Shown here: in pieces, positions 34,801-46,141 of the stretch | Layout of the letters: each line of letters opens with the position of its first letter | Numbering within the stretch: position 1 is the first letter of the stretch | Assembly: GCA_037954665.1 (NCBI GenBank) | Contig: JBBMOL010000194.1 | Coordinates: 945,001 to 1,009,000, forward strand | DNA: 64,000 bases | Direction of reading: 5' to 3' | DNA from: Laguncularia racemosa | Taxonomy: Eukaryota > Streptophyta > Magnoliopsida > Myrtales > Combretaceae | Program-made: the position numbers and the translations under genes | The notes under the pieces: generated by a model | Told to the model about the DNA's origin: nothing | Seen by the model: the letters and a program-made list of their open reading frames with translations, nothing else | Databases searched by the model: none

Positions 34801-35459
34801 TACATTGGTTTGATTTTAACTCTTTCAATAGGGTTTATTTGTTAAGCTTTTATTATTGTTTAATCATCTTTAGTCTTTTTAATCATTGTTATCGTGCTTA
34901 AAGGAAAAAAGTTCCAACTCATGTACATACCTACCACTTGATCTATGTTAGTGGAATCCTCATCATCATAGCTTGTAAGTTCTTCCTCTTCATAATTCTC
35001 ACCTTCCTAAGCTCCTTCAAGATTATACACCCTAACTATAGTTACAATAGTGCTTGGATGACTTCCACTATTATTTTGACCATTTCCATTATTGCACACT
35101 AAAAGTCCCTTAGTAATTCGCAAAGGTTTTGTTTGAGGGGTTGTCATAGTCCATCTTTGTGGACAATTGATTGACAAATGCCTATATTGCTTACCAAAAA
35201 AGTAAGTGGTAGTGCTTCTTTAGGGACAATTAGTAATGCGGTGTGTGGCCTTACAGAAATAACACTTATTTCTTAACTATGGACACTCTCTAGGATAGTG
35301 CTTACCCTTACACTTCCAACATTGAATAGATGGGGTAACTATAAGCTTCACCCTTATCTGAGTGGAATTATAGAAGCACACAAACTTTTTGCTTTTACTA
35401 TTAGGTCTCAACCCATCATGGTGCCTTTTTCTAAAGGTATTCGCCCTACCCCTCAATGA
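34801..35459 (-). pseudogene. Gag C-terminal part of element F with three zinc knuckles
   Basis: The minus strand shows CWKCKGKHYPREC, a stop, CYFCKATHRITNC and a third decayed knuckle (FFGKQYRHLSINC) at about 35155-35325. Multiple knuckles fit Tekay/Del gag. The gag continues beyond element CD at 52079: CD inserted here with a 5-bp duplication (ttaag). Confidence 0.7.
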
Positions 35460-35464
35460 TTAAG

Positions 35465-36130
35465 TGATGTGCTAAAGATCCAGTTGCAATTAAACAATGC
35501 TAATTAAAGATTCAATTGAACAATTGTGAATCAAATAGACGTGACCCTGAATTGTTCATGAACCTTAATTCAAATAACAAGAACAAAATAGAAAGGATTC
35601 CAAATTCATACCAGATATGACACACTAGTAGAATTAGGAACAACTTGCAATTGTTGATATTACTCACAACAATTGAAGTCCCACTCGCCACAATCTTTAA
35701 TGGAAATTGATAAGAGTGTGTTTTTGTGAAAGGTGGCAGCCCTCTCCACGTGAAAAGCAACAAGTTATAATCTGAAAAGTATTATCCAAAACCCTAAATA
35801 GCAAGTATTTATACCTATTCTAAATAAGGAAAATTCAACAATACAAAATGATGCCTAAACCGGTTCTCTTGGAGCAATTTGTCAACTAGTTGTCCAAGTG
35901 AAATGCAAGCCATGTATGGGCAATTTCTCTTGCTTTTTGTAGGTCCAAGCATAACGCACACACCAAGCATTAGTATGTTGGTTCGCTATCCTGTAATACT
36001 GAAAAAATGTACCTGATAAAAAAAATGCAAAACAATTACATAAAATAAATAAAGACATTATGTGAATGTCTTGGTTCCCTTTGTTCAAGAAGGCTTCGTA
36101 ATGCTAGATCAAGAGGTTTGATTCCCATCA
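35465..36130 (-). repeat. 3' LTR of element CD (666 bp)
   Basis: On the minus strand it runs TGATGGGAATCAAACC to TTTAGCACATCA. It is closely similar to 51407-52073 and to the B LTRs, and includes a TATA-like gtataaata near 35808. Confidence 0.92.
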
Positions 36131-37178
36131 TCTCCTCAGGCTTGTGGAAGATTTGCCCTCAAGTCTAATGGGTCTTTTCTTGGGCTGAAAACCTTAGTTG
36201 CACGTGCTTGTCGCCTTGAAGTCTTGATTGCCTAGTAGTTTTGTTGATTTGTTCTTAGAACTCATGTACCTCAGTTGGTGACATAGGAGTCAAGATAACT
36301 GGTTCACCATTCTTCTGAAACACATAGGTGTTTCTAAATCCATCATGCAATACACTCTTGTCAAATAACCAAGGTTTACCTAGTTGTATATGAAATGCGC
36401 ACATAGGAAGAACATCACAAACAATTTCATCATGGTATTTGTTTCTTATGCTAATTGGAACCTTAACTCTCTGAGTGACATACAGACTGTCTTATACACT
36501 CAACCAATGCAATTTATAGGGATGAGGATGTGGACTAGTGACTAGTTGCAATCTATTTACTATTGTAGTAGCTATGACATTAGTGCAACTACCACCATCA
36601 ATAAAAAGAACATACAAATTACCTAGAATCTAATAGGGAGTATGGAATAGGTTTTCACTCTGTTCGTCCCCAACATCTGGAGATATAATCATTACCCTGC
36701 GTAATACGTTAGTAGATAGATATTTATCATTTCCTTTGTCTTCTTGTACCTCCGCATCAAGATCATCATAATACTCTTGTAGTATTATTAAAAAATCATT
36801 AAGCTAAAGTATTTCTTCCTTTCCCTCCATATTTTCCACCTCTATAGCAGTCATCACCCTTTTGTTGGGACACTAAGCTACCATGTGTCCAAAGCCCATG
36901 CATTTGAAACATTTTATTTGACGAATCTTCCCACTTGTTGACCCTGGCACTGTTTGTCGAATATCAGACTTAATAACCTCTTTTCCCTTTCCAGAGATTT
37001 CCCTCTCCCTATTAGTAATAATTATATTAGTGTCCACAGTCTTATCAATTCCCTTTTGTTCTATCCGCTGACTATCTGACCCATGAGGTTTTATAGAAGT
37101 TCCATACCTATTGCTCGTTGCTCTAAATGGGTTGGATTGCCTCTATCTTTCCACTTTCAAAGCTAGCTAGATGCCTCT
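36131..37178 (-). pseudogene. Protease, linker, zinc knuckle and gag end of CD (first copy)
   Basis: On the minus strand: gag end, CCHC knuckle (CFKCMGFGHMVA, stop, CPNKR) at about 36855-36915, acidic linker, protease with FIDGGSCTNV (about 36565-36600) and LLGxPWLFD-type ending near 36360-36395, then the C-terminus beside the purine tract at the LTR (36131-36145). The DGG active site differs from the usual D-S/T-G but is seen in CRM-type proteases. Stops interrupt it. Homology to gag ends near 37178, followed by about 17 bp of filler and the F2 copy. Confidence 0.75.
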
Positions 37179-37505
37179 TTCAAAGTAACTCGGCAGCTTA
37201 CAAGGCTAAGGCTAGTGGCCTACATTTAGGCCACCCAACTAAGCCAGCGGTCTTCATCTTAAGCTGGCTAGAAAAGCCGATGGCCTAAGTTCCCACATTG
37301 GCGGCCTTCTTCCACTTCCAAGCAATCTTCAATATCTTCTATGTAATGACATCCTTGAAGCTCAAAATTGTCCATTTGCTAAGATTACTCCAAGCTTGGT
37401 CTTCATTATCATTATTGGAGATGCATGACAACTGGAAAATGAACTCCTTATCTTTTAGCTTAATCTTCCGTAATTCTTGGTCCAGGTGATCTCGAATAAG
37501 TACAT

Positions 37506-38733
37506 TGATGTGCCTAAAACCAAGATTAAGCACATACAAAACCACTTTGAAAGACAATTAGACAATGCCAATCAAATTAGCTTCCAATCACATGAACAAT
37601 GGCGTCAATTCTCAAGATCTATAACTAATTCCACAGCGCCACGTGATCAATATTGAAATGAACCAAGTATGTACAGCTTTGATACCAAATATGATGTGCC
37701 TAAATTAGGGGTTAAGCACATGCAATTGGTGTAAATTATAAGCCTCAAATGCACTAAACCAATCTCGGTTCAAAATAGTAGAATTTGCGTGAACCCTAAT
37801 GGAGATGCAATGAAATCCGAATGCTCAAAGTTGCAATTAACAATTCAACAATGATAATTTCCTCCAATATAACAATAATCACAAGTAATTCCACATGAAT
37901 TACACACAAGAACAACAAGATCCAATTTTGTGATCCACTTTCCCAACAAAATGATCCACGGTTTAAATGAAGCTAAATTGAAGGCTAAAACTTAAGGGCT
38001 AAAACCAATCAATTGTATTAACAAGAATTTGATTACAAATGCAACCAAATTCGGTCAATTAAACATCCAAATCAACCCTAGATACTACTTACTAGAGAAG
38101 AAAGGAAATTGCAACAAAGTAAAATTGATATTACTCACAAATTAACCTTGATGCCACTAGCCACAACCTCAATTTGGGATTTGAAATTGATAAGAGCAAT
38201 TGAATTAGGAATAAACCTAAACCCTCTCACGTAAAATGTGAAGTTCTATTATGAAAAATCCCCCCCCAAAAACCCTACTTAAGCAAGTATTTATACTTGC
38301 TCCCTTTAGGGTTAAAAAGTTCACAAAATTACAACTATGCCACTTTTAGGGTAGCCGGTCCTAAAAACATAATTACAAGCGAATGAAAAGTGTCCCAAAA
38401 ACTTACAACATAAATAGTCCAAAGAAAATAAATTACAAGTAAAAATAGTCTTCAACATGCTAATTCTTCAATAAGATTCATCGACCCAACTTATCGTCGG
38501 TTTAGGTCGGTCCATGGATAACCCACAAGCTGAGTCTTAGTGAGTTTGTCCATCGCCCTGTAAAGCATGATAAGTGTTCTTGTTGGAATATACAATGTAT
38601 GAATAAGAGGAAAGAGGTTAGTAGACAAATAATTCCTAGGTCGATTTGCTCAAAATGGGCCTTCACTACTAAGATTTGAAATCTTTTGATTCTTGCCCTA
38701 ATGATAGGTTTTGTTAGATTTTGATTCCTATAA
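37506..38733 (-). repeat. 3' LTR of element E (1228 bp), extended form
   Basis: The minus strand starts TATAGGAATC-like (one base off TGATAGGAATC) and ends TTTTAGGCACATCA. The last 186 bp (37506-37691) follow an inner LTR-like end (37692) and a primer-site-like tggtatcaaagc (37676-37687). Confidence 0.9.
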
Positions 38734-38744
38734 TCTCCTCAGGC

Positions 38745-39352
38745 CTAAAAAAGATTTGTCCTCAAATCTGACAAATCAAATGCAGTAGAGACTTTGTTTC
38801 CTCCTAGCAAGCCACCTGAAGAAGTATCGCTACAAAATCCCAATATTTGAAATACCATAGGGGATGATTGTTTTCTCTCCTCCATTTCTAGGATGTATCT
38901 CATCTGCAACACAAATAATGACCTATAATCCATTGAGGTCTCCCTTATCTCAACTCGTTCCACTGAAATTGTTTTCTCCTTTTCTAACTCATCTGTATGG
39001 CGCTGATCCTCTTGGCCCTCTAATGGTTGGCCCAACTGCTCACTGCCCTCTAAAACCTCTGAAGGTGAACATAACTGTCTCTGAATAGTCTGACTCTCTG
39101 ATGATGGGCTCATCTGACTCTGACCTTCAGAATCCTCCAATGGTTTACTCAACTGCTCACGAGCCTCTAGTATCTTTGAAGATGAACACAACTGCCCCTG
39201 AACAGTTTGGTCCTCTGGTAGTTTGCTCATTTGACTATGATCATCAGGATCCTCTAAAGGTTGGCACATTTGAGTTTGACAAATTTTGTGCTCTAAGGGT
39301 TGGTTCAACTGCTCATGGCCCTCTAATGGTCTACTGATTTGTTGCTGAACCC
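38745..39352 (-). pseudogene. Gln/Glu/Pro-rich repeat frame, C-terminal to the E protease
   Basis: The frame is open from just after a TAA (about 39353-39355) to 38745. A 39-residue unit occurs twice in tandem, marked by QTVQGQLCSSSKILE and QTIQRQLCSPSEVLE; further PLE(D/G) words precede and follow. It ends DLSDLRTNLF, the family C-terminus next to the purine tract. Upstream in the same frame, across the single stop, is the protease end PMSPLEV. So this was probably one polyprotein tail, expanded from a PLE motif. It has no recognised domain and no ATG at its 5' end. The function is unknown; it may be a disordered linker. Confidence 0.7.
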
Positions 39353-39355
39353 TTT

Positions 39356-39840
39356 AAACCTCTAAAGGTGACATCGGATTCAAAATAATTCGTTTTCCCT
39401 CCTTCTAGAATACATAAGTATTCCTAAAGCCATCATGTAAGATCGTCCTGTCATATAACCAAGGCCTACCGTGCAATATATGGGATGTACACATAGGTAG
39501 AATATCACACTCGATTTCATCACAGTATTTATCCCTTACACTGAAAGGTACCCTAGCTCTTTGGGTCACATGCAAACTCCCCTGATCACTAAGTCAATGC
39601 AATTTATACGGTTCAAGATGTGGAGTAATGGCAAGTTTTAGTTTCAATACTAGTGATGCTGCTACCACATTGGTACAACTACCACCATCAATTATAAAGA
39701 CACATAAATTTCCTTGTATCCTTCAAGAGGTATGGAACAAGTTTTCCCTTTATTCATCATCCTTAGTAGTGAATGTAGTAAATGTCTAGTGTAATACATT
39801 AGTATAATGAAACATTTCACTAGACATGATTGTGTTCAAA
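39356..39840 (-). pseudogene. Protease remnant of element E
   Basis: The minus strand reads GNLCVFIIDGGSCTNVVAAS (about 39655-39715), then GSLHVTQRARVPFSV, a decayed CDILPMC, GRPWLYD and HDGFRNTYVF, ending PMSPLEV and a stop. The fold and the Asp motif are those of CRM-type retropepsin. A stop replaces Trp in the LHW motif and another follows YVF. No gag precedes it. Confidence 0.75.
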
Positions 39841-41323
39841 CCCAACAACATAATAATTATCTTCACATTTCTACGGTTCAAGTGCATAACCAAGCCACAA
39901 GTGAAGTACACTCAATTACTTTCAAGTAGATAGAATTAAATCCAACTACAAGTGTCTAAGTAATTAGTTCAATTACTTTCACACTTTAATGACTTGTTTA
40001 AATTTCAAATTCTACTACTCAACTTCCCTTTTTCTTGCTTTGACTTCTTACCACTTAAATACACAATTGGCAGCAATTAAACATATACACAACACACCAT
40101 TCACCACCACACAACTTCCCCTTTGCTCACGGTTCAACAATGTTCACGCCACCAACAAGAAGTAGCTTGACAACACATACAACAACTAACACCAAATGTT
40201 AACACCCTTTAATAAATTTACAAAAAATACGACACTACATACACACTACTTCAAGCCACGGTGCACTTTCCCCACTTCCACACAAACATCAAACCGCAAC
40301 TTCAATACAAAAAGGCAGCTCAACTTTCACATTCAAAAGGAGTTTAATAAGTGCAATGTTCCATAAATGGTAAGGAGCTATTTCAAATTCAAATGATACA
40401 CAATTAAACATTCACTTAATGTGTGTTTTGAACTTTCAAATTGCTTCTTAACTCACACTTCAATTCTGAAATTCAAAAATGAAATCTCAATTGCTACTCC
40501 CCAAATCCGAAATTTACACAAGACAATTCTCACTTCTCTACTTGATCACAAAGGATCAACACTCTTACTCCTCATGTCTACTTCAAGATCACTTAACACC
40601 ACTTCACACATAACACTTCACGGTGCAATTACCCTTCACTCAACATACACAACTCCAACAACTCAATACACTCCCCTTACATCACAACTTACACACATAC
40701 AATACGGCAACAATTCAAGTAGCACTCCTTAATACAACTTTCCACAAATGGTAATAATCAAATTTCAAATTCAAATGAAATATATTCAATACAACTCAAT
40801 AACTACTTCAAGTTAATGGAATGTGTTTGAATTCAAATGATTTCCTTTTTCCCACAAAGGTTCAAATTTGAAAATTGTAAAAGACAATTACAATTCCAAA
40901 ATCATTAACATTCCATTCACTCTTCTTTGCTTTCAAAATTCAAACTACAATCCCGAAATCATCAACTCTCCATTTGCTCTTCTTTGTTTTCAAAATTTTT
41001 CACTTTTTCCAAGTGATCACAAATGAGCATAAAGAAACACTACTCTTCCTCATGGCAAGCTCAAGGACACCACGTTGCAACTCCTTCAATCAACACACAC
41101 AATATGCCACATATACATACACACACACACATGCTCTTCTACTCACGATGATCTCAACAACAAATGAGCTACAACAAGATTTCCAATTCTACTTCAACAT
41201 ACAACAATCACAACTCCTCAACAACACATTCACGCAATTCAATCCTCTACACATAATTTCGAATCAAGGTGAAGAACCCTAATTGATAATGAGGATCACG
41301 AAAATTCTCTTCTCTTAACCTAG
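39841..41323 (-). other. AC-rich leader of element E, no gag found
   Basis: The region is rich in caacaca/ttcaca on the plus strand (GTGT on the element strand). It includes runs such as acatacacacacacac at 41115-41130. The plus-strand open frames 40421-40729 and 40974-41279 are Thr/His-rich products of this composition. The gag start motif found in A, B and CD was looked for and not seen. Confidence 0.6.
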
Positions 41324-41335
41324 GCTCTGATACCA
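41324..41335 (-). other. Primer-binding site of element E
   Basis: tggtatcagagc on the minus strand, five bases from the LTR end at 41341. An older copy (tggtatcagagc, 41511-41522) lies inside the LTR. Confidence 0.9.
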
Positions 41336-41340
41336 AATGA

Positions 41341-42549
41341 TGATGTGCCTAAAACCAAGATTAAGCACATAAAAAACCACTCCGAAAGACAATTAGACAA
41401 TGTCAATCAAACTAGCTTCCAATTACATGAACAATGGCATCAATTCTCAAGATCTATAACCAATTCCACAATGCCATGTGATCAATATTGAAATGAACCA
41501 AGTATGTGCAGCTCTGATACCAAATATGATGTGCTTAAATTAGGGGTTAAGCACATGCAATTAGTGAACATTATACATCTCAAATGCACTAAACTAATCT
41601 CGGTTCAAAATAGTAGAATTTATGAACCATGGAGATGCAATGAAATCCAAATGCTCAAAGTTGCAATTAACAATTCAACAATGATAATTTCCTCCAATAT
41701 AACAATAATCACAAGTAACTCCATGTGAATTACACACAAGAACAACAAGATCCAATTCCATGATCCACTTTCCCAACAAAATGATCCACGGTTCAAATGA
41801 AGCTAAATTGAAGGCTAAAACTAATCAATTGTAGCAACAAGAATTTGATTACAAATGCAATCAAATTTGGTCAATTAAACATCCAAATCAACCCTAGATA
41901 CTACTTACTAGAGAAGAAAGGAATTTGCAACAAAGTAAATTTGATATTACTCACAAATTAACCTTGATGCCACTGGCCACAACCTCAAATTGGGATTTAA
42001 AATTAATAAGAGCAATTGAATTAGGAATAAACCCTAACCCTCTCACGTAAAATGTGAAGTTCTATTTTGAAAAATTCTCCCCCAAAAACCTTACTTAAGC
42101 AAGTATTTATACTTGCTCCCTTTAAGCTTAAAAAATTCACAAAATTACAACTATGCCACTTTTAAGGTGGCCAGTCCTAAATACATAATTACAAGAAAAT
42201 GAAAAGTGTCCCAAAAACTTACAACATAAATAGTCCAAAGAAAATAAATTACAAGTAAAAATAGTCATCAACATGCTAATTCTTCAATAGGATTCGTCGA
42301 CCCAGCTCATTGCCAGTTTAGGTCGGTTCATAGATAACCCACGAGATGAATCTGAGTGAGTTTGTCCATCGCCCTATAAAGCATGATAAGTGTTCCTGTT
42401 GGAATATACAATGCATGAATAAGAGAAAAGATGTTAGTAGAAAAATAATTCTTGGGTCGATTTGCTCAAAATGGGCCCTTATTGCCAAGATTTGAAATCC
42501 TTTGGTTTTTGCCCTCATGATAGGTTTTGTCGGATTTTGATTCCTATCA
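41341..42549 (-). repeat. 5' LTR of element E (1209 bp), extended form
   Basis: The minus strand runs TGATAGGAATCAAAATCC to TTTTAGGCACATCA. The terminal 186 bp (41341-41526) lie beyond an inner end (41527) and an internal primer site. It pairs with 37506-38733. Confidence 0.92.
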
Positions 42550-42784
42550 TACATTTAAGGCTTGCTCCAGGTGTTTTGCTCTTAACCTCATCCTCAATCC
42601 TCCAATTCCTTCCAATGGGTCATAGAAAAGAGTTGGTGTAAGTTGATTCCCATCATCCTTCCTCTCTTAAACATTAAACCTTAACTCCTCTTCATTAGTA
42701 ACGTTTCCCTCTGTGCCTATATCTAAAAACAAAAAAAATCTCCACAGGGTAAGCTAACACCTAATATGTATAACCAGTGCGTAC

Positions 42785-42811
42785 GCACACACACACACAC
42801 ACACACACACA
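42785..42811. repeat. (CA)n microsatellite in the F2 LTR
   Basis: About 13 CA units. The F1 equivalent has no such run, so it expanded or was lost after duplication. Confidence 0.9.
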
Positions 42812-45800
42812 TGAGTAAGCAAGAACTTAAATTACATACATTATGTAGATATTAAACATCAATCAACAAGTTCAAGTTTTATTTAAGTCTACAAAACAAC
42901 AATAAGGTATTCATAACCCCATCAAACATACTTAAAAACTTAATCCACAACTTAGTATTGGGAACTGTCACTATGAGCTTCAATACCCATGAGTCCTTAA
43001 ACCATGGTCATACTTAAAATTTAATACAATGTTAGGAACTGCCACTATGGGCCCCAACACCCATGAGTCTTTAAACCATAAATCAACCTAGATCATTTCC
43101 AAGTATGACTCCACTAGGGATAGCATCACACAAGGATCATCGACGTGCCCCTTAAGGAACTATCACTACGAGCCCTTAGACTGAGCCATGCACAATTAAC
43201 AAACACTTAACCACTTAAACTTGCCATCAACTTAATCCAATTTGACACTAACTTAACAAGTATAAGAAAAACAAACAAAGTTACATATACCTAAAATCTT
43301 AATCTTAAGCACGTTTATTCTTAGACTTAAAGCTAGTCTATAATCTATCAAGTCGCTAGTAATTCCTTCTTAGTACTATTATAAGAATAAGCTACATTTC
43401 TTAATTCTCGTCACTTAGTCATTATATGATTTTTTTCTCTTAGCCTATTAGATTTTCTAAGGTTTTACTAGATGTCTAATTTACATGAAAGTTCATTTGA
43501 ATGTAAATTAAATTAATAAATAAAATATTACTAAGTACATGGTCGTGCTTTAGGTTGTGTACTTTGGTATAGTTGGGATACATGGTTGCATAGAGTGGCC
43601 ATGTATCTCTCTATGAACATTCGAATTTCGGTACGCCTAAGTACATGGTTATGTAGAGTGACCATTTACCTTTCTATGGATTTTCATATTTTAACACGCC
43701 TAAGTGTATAGGTTTGATAGTTGTTTGTGTAACTTTCTATACATAATGCATGTTTCTACATGGGCAAGTACATGAACTTGACTAATAATTCCAATTGCAG
43801 TTTAGAGAGGGATATTAAAATTGTGGCAGTTATTACACATATCCCGAGAGGCATCTATGTTGGCGACAATGATGAGGGCCAATTGATGTGTACTCATTAG
43901 TCAAAGAAGGGAGTACACTCAATAGAGTTCGGAGAACCTTATCATATGAGGAGCTAATGGAAGTGAGAAAATACTTCCAACTGCATCCTCAAGGGTAGAA
44001 GATTAAGAAACCTCAAGTCAATGATCAAGTTTCCCTAATGGTCGATTGTTGGTTTTATCTATATATAATGCATATGGAGTTTGGGCTTTCAGCTCTATTT
44101 ATGGAATTTTAGTAGGAATTTTTCAACCACCATTAGATTTCACTGATCCAACTTATCCTCAATGCTTGTAAACTAATTGTTGCCTTTAAAGTGTTATGCG
44201 AGCACCTTAGTGAACATCAAGAATTGAAGGAGTCTATGTCTGCCGAGCAACTCGTACTTTAGCAAGGCACAGGCCTTGTTTTGTTAGTAGAGGAAGCTGA
44301 GGAGATCACTTTGCAAGCTCCTAAGCTTCCCTCTCCACTTGGTAGATGCTACATCTTTTATCCCCTTTGGCAGGTTTATAGCTTAGACACCGAGTTGGGT
44401 AATGGGATGGTCAGCTAGAAGATCCTTAAAGGCTCTATATTACTTTGAGATGGTGTTATGTTTGAGGGAAACCTTTATGGGATGTCCAAAGATAGCATTG
44501 AAAGGCTCATCAATGTGAAACTCTATAATGTAAATATTCTTTTCTCTTTTGCATCTCCAATTTTTGTCAAATTATCATTAGACCAACTTTCCCTATCTTC
44601 TATTGCAGTTCTCTTACCACTTGATGATATTAGTTGACATCTAGGTCATTGAAGTCGAGTAGGTAGGGGAACATTGATCTGACTATGAGGCTTTAGTTTC
44701 TTAGCCCTAATGACTTTATGGTGGGTATAAGAAACTTTCTAATGACGTGTATCTCATGTCGTAGAATGTGAAGGAAGCTAAGGAAGTGGCTAGGAAGGCT
44801 CAGGAGGAGGCTGATGCATGCTTACCAATTGTATCAAATTATAAATTTATAAACCCAACTAAATTTACAATATGAGGTAGGCAAGTGTACTTATCTAATG
44901 TAGTTTAGATTTTAAGGTATCCTCCATAGGGATCTGGAAAACAAGTACTAATATCACTGTTTTTCTATTATTTAGCCAAAATCTTAAAGTGAGATTTATG
45001 ATTTAAATACTAAATAACTAATCCAGTAACCCTAAGATCAATTATATATGCTTTCAAAAGATGAATTCAATTACAAGACATACTCCTTACCTTGATCCAC
45101 CCTAAACCTTAAAAGTCTTATGATAATGAATTGATTAATGAATTATTCATGCTTTGCACAACAGGTTCTCATCAATTAAATCAATTATTCTCTCGAGTCA
45201 ATTAATTCATAACTATACATGAGATAGTGGAGATCTCTCCCTTACTAGCACTACATAAGATTGCATGAAGTTCATGATCCTTAAAATAAGAATTAAATTC
45301 TTATGGCAAAAAATTGAAATTTCCCTACCTCTAGTTGAAACACGCAATTACTTTATTCGTGAAGATCTATCCTATTAGATAAAACCTCTTTCTATCTAAT
45401 AAGAATCAAACATGCAATTAATTTGTGTGCAAATTAATTACATGACAATGAAATCACATGAATAGATACAAAGACATGAATTTTTATCAATCAAATAGCA
45501 ATTTAATTCACATGGTTTAGGGTTTCACAAAGTGCAAGGCATGGGAAATTTACTTCTCTATGGAGTTTACAATAAGCATAAAAGATCTAGAGAAGATAAA
45601 ATAAATCATGATGTAGAGATGAAACCCATGTAATTGATGTCTTGTGATCTTCATCGGTGTATAAGTAATTTCTCCCTTAAAGTTCTTTGTATTTTCTCTC
45701 CTAGGGTTTAGAAAAACTGATCTAAAACTCTCTAAGAAACTCTAAAACTAAAATCCCCATTAACCCTAATACAAAATCAAGGCACTATTTAAAGCCTTTT

Positions 45801-46141
45801 AATGATCGTAGGTTAACATAGCTTGTTACGTGGACGTACTTGGGGTGGGGCTGAAAAATAGAGTCTGTATGCTTTCACATCTGATGCTTGTTATAATCAG
45901 CCTTACCATTTAGCATGGTGTTGCTAAATATATGAGTTGAAAAAAAAAATTGTTCATTGGCAAAATTGATTTAAACTTTTTTAATTTACATTGATTTCTC
46001 TTTGATCATCGTGAAATATTCCAAATGTGTTCCTTAAACCTTACAATGAATTTCTTTTTCATAAAATAAGTATCCTTTCTTCATCAAATCACAAGAAATG
46101 CATAACAAATATATCTAAATAAGAACAGACAATAAGGGTCA

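Larger units (their letters stand above)
37506..42549 (-). mobile_element. Element E: protease-only LTR retrotransposon, 5-bp duplication tacat
   Basis: This is a 5044-bp element with both LTRs (42549-41341 and 38733-37506, minus orientation). It is flanked by tacat at 37501-37505 and 42550-42554. The same site without insertion is visible in F1 at about 29712-29722. Its parts are PBS (41324-41335), a 1.5-kb AC-rich leader, a protease remnant, a repeat-rich C-terminal frame and a purine tract. Gag, RT, RNase H and integrase are missing. Confidence 0.9.

Noticed and set aside
39101..39337. 78-codon plus-strand ORF
   Set aside because: Antisense to the repeat frame of element E; open because of its repetitive composition.
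40421..41282. Plus-strand ORFs of about 100 codons
   Set aside because: Thr/His/Asn-rich products of the AC-rich leader of element E, antisense to it; no domain.
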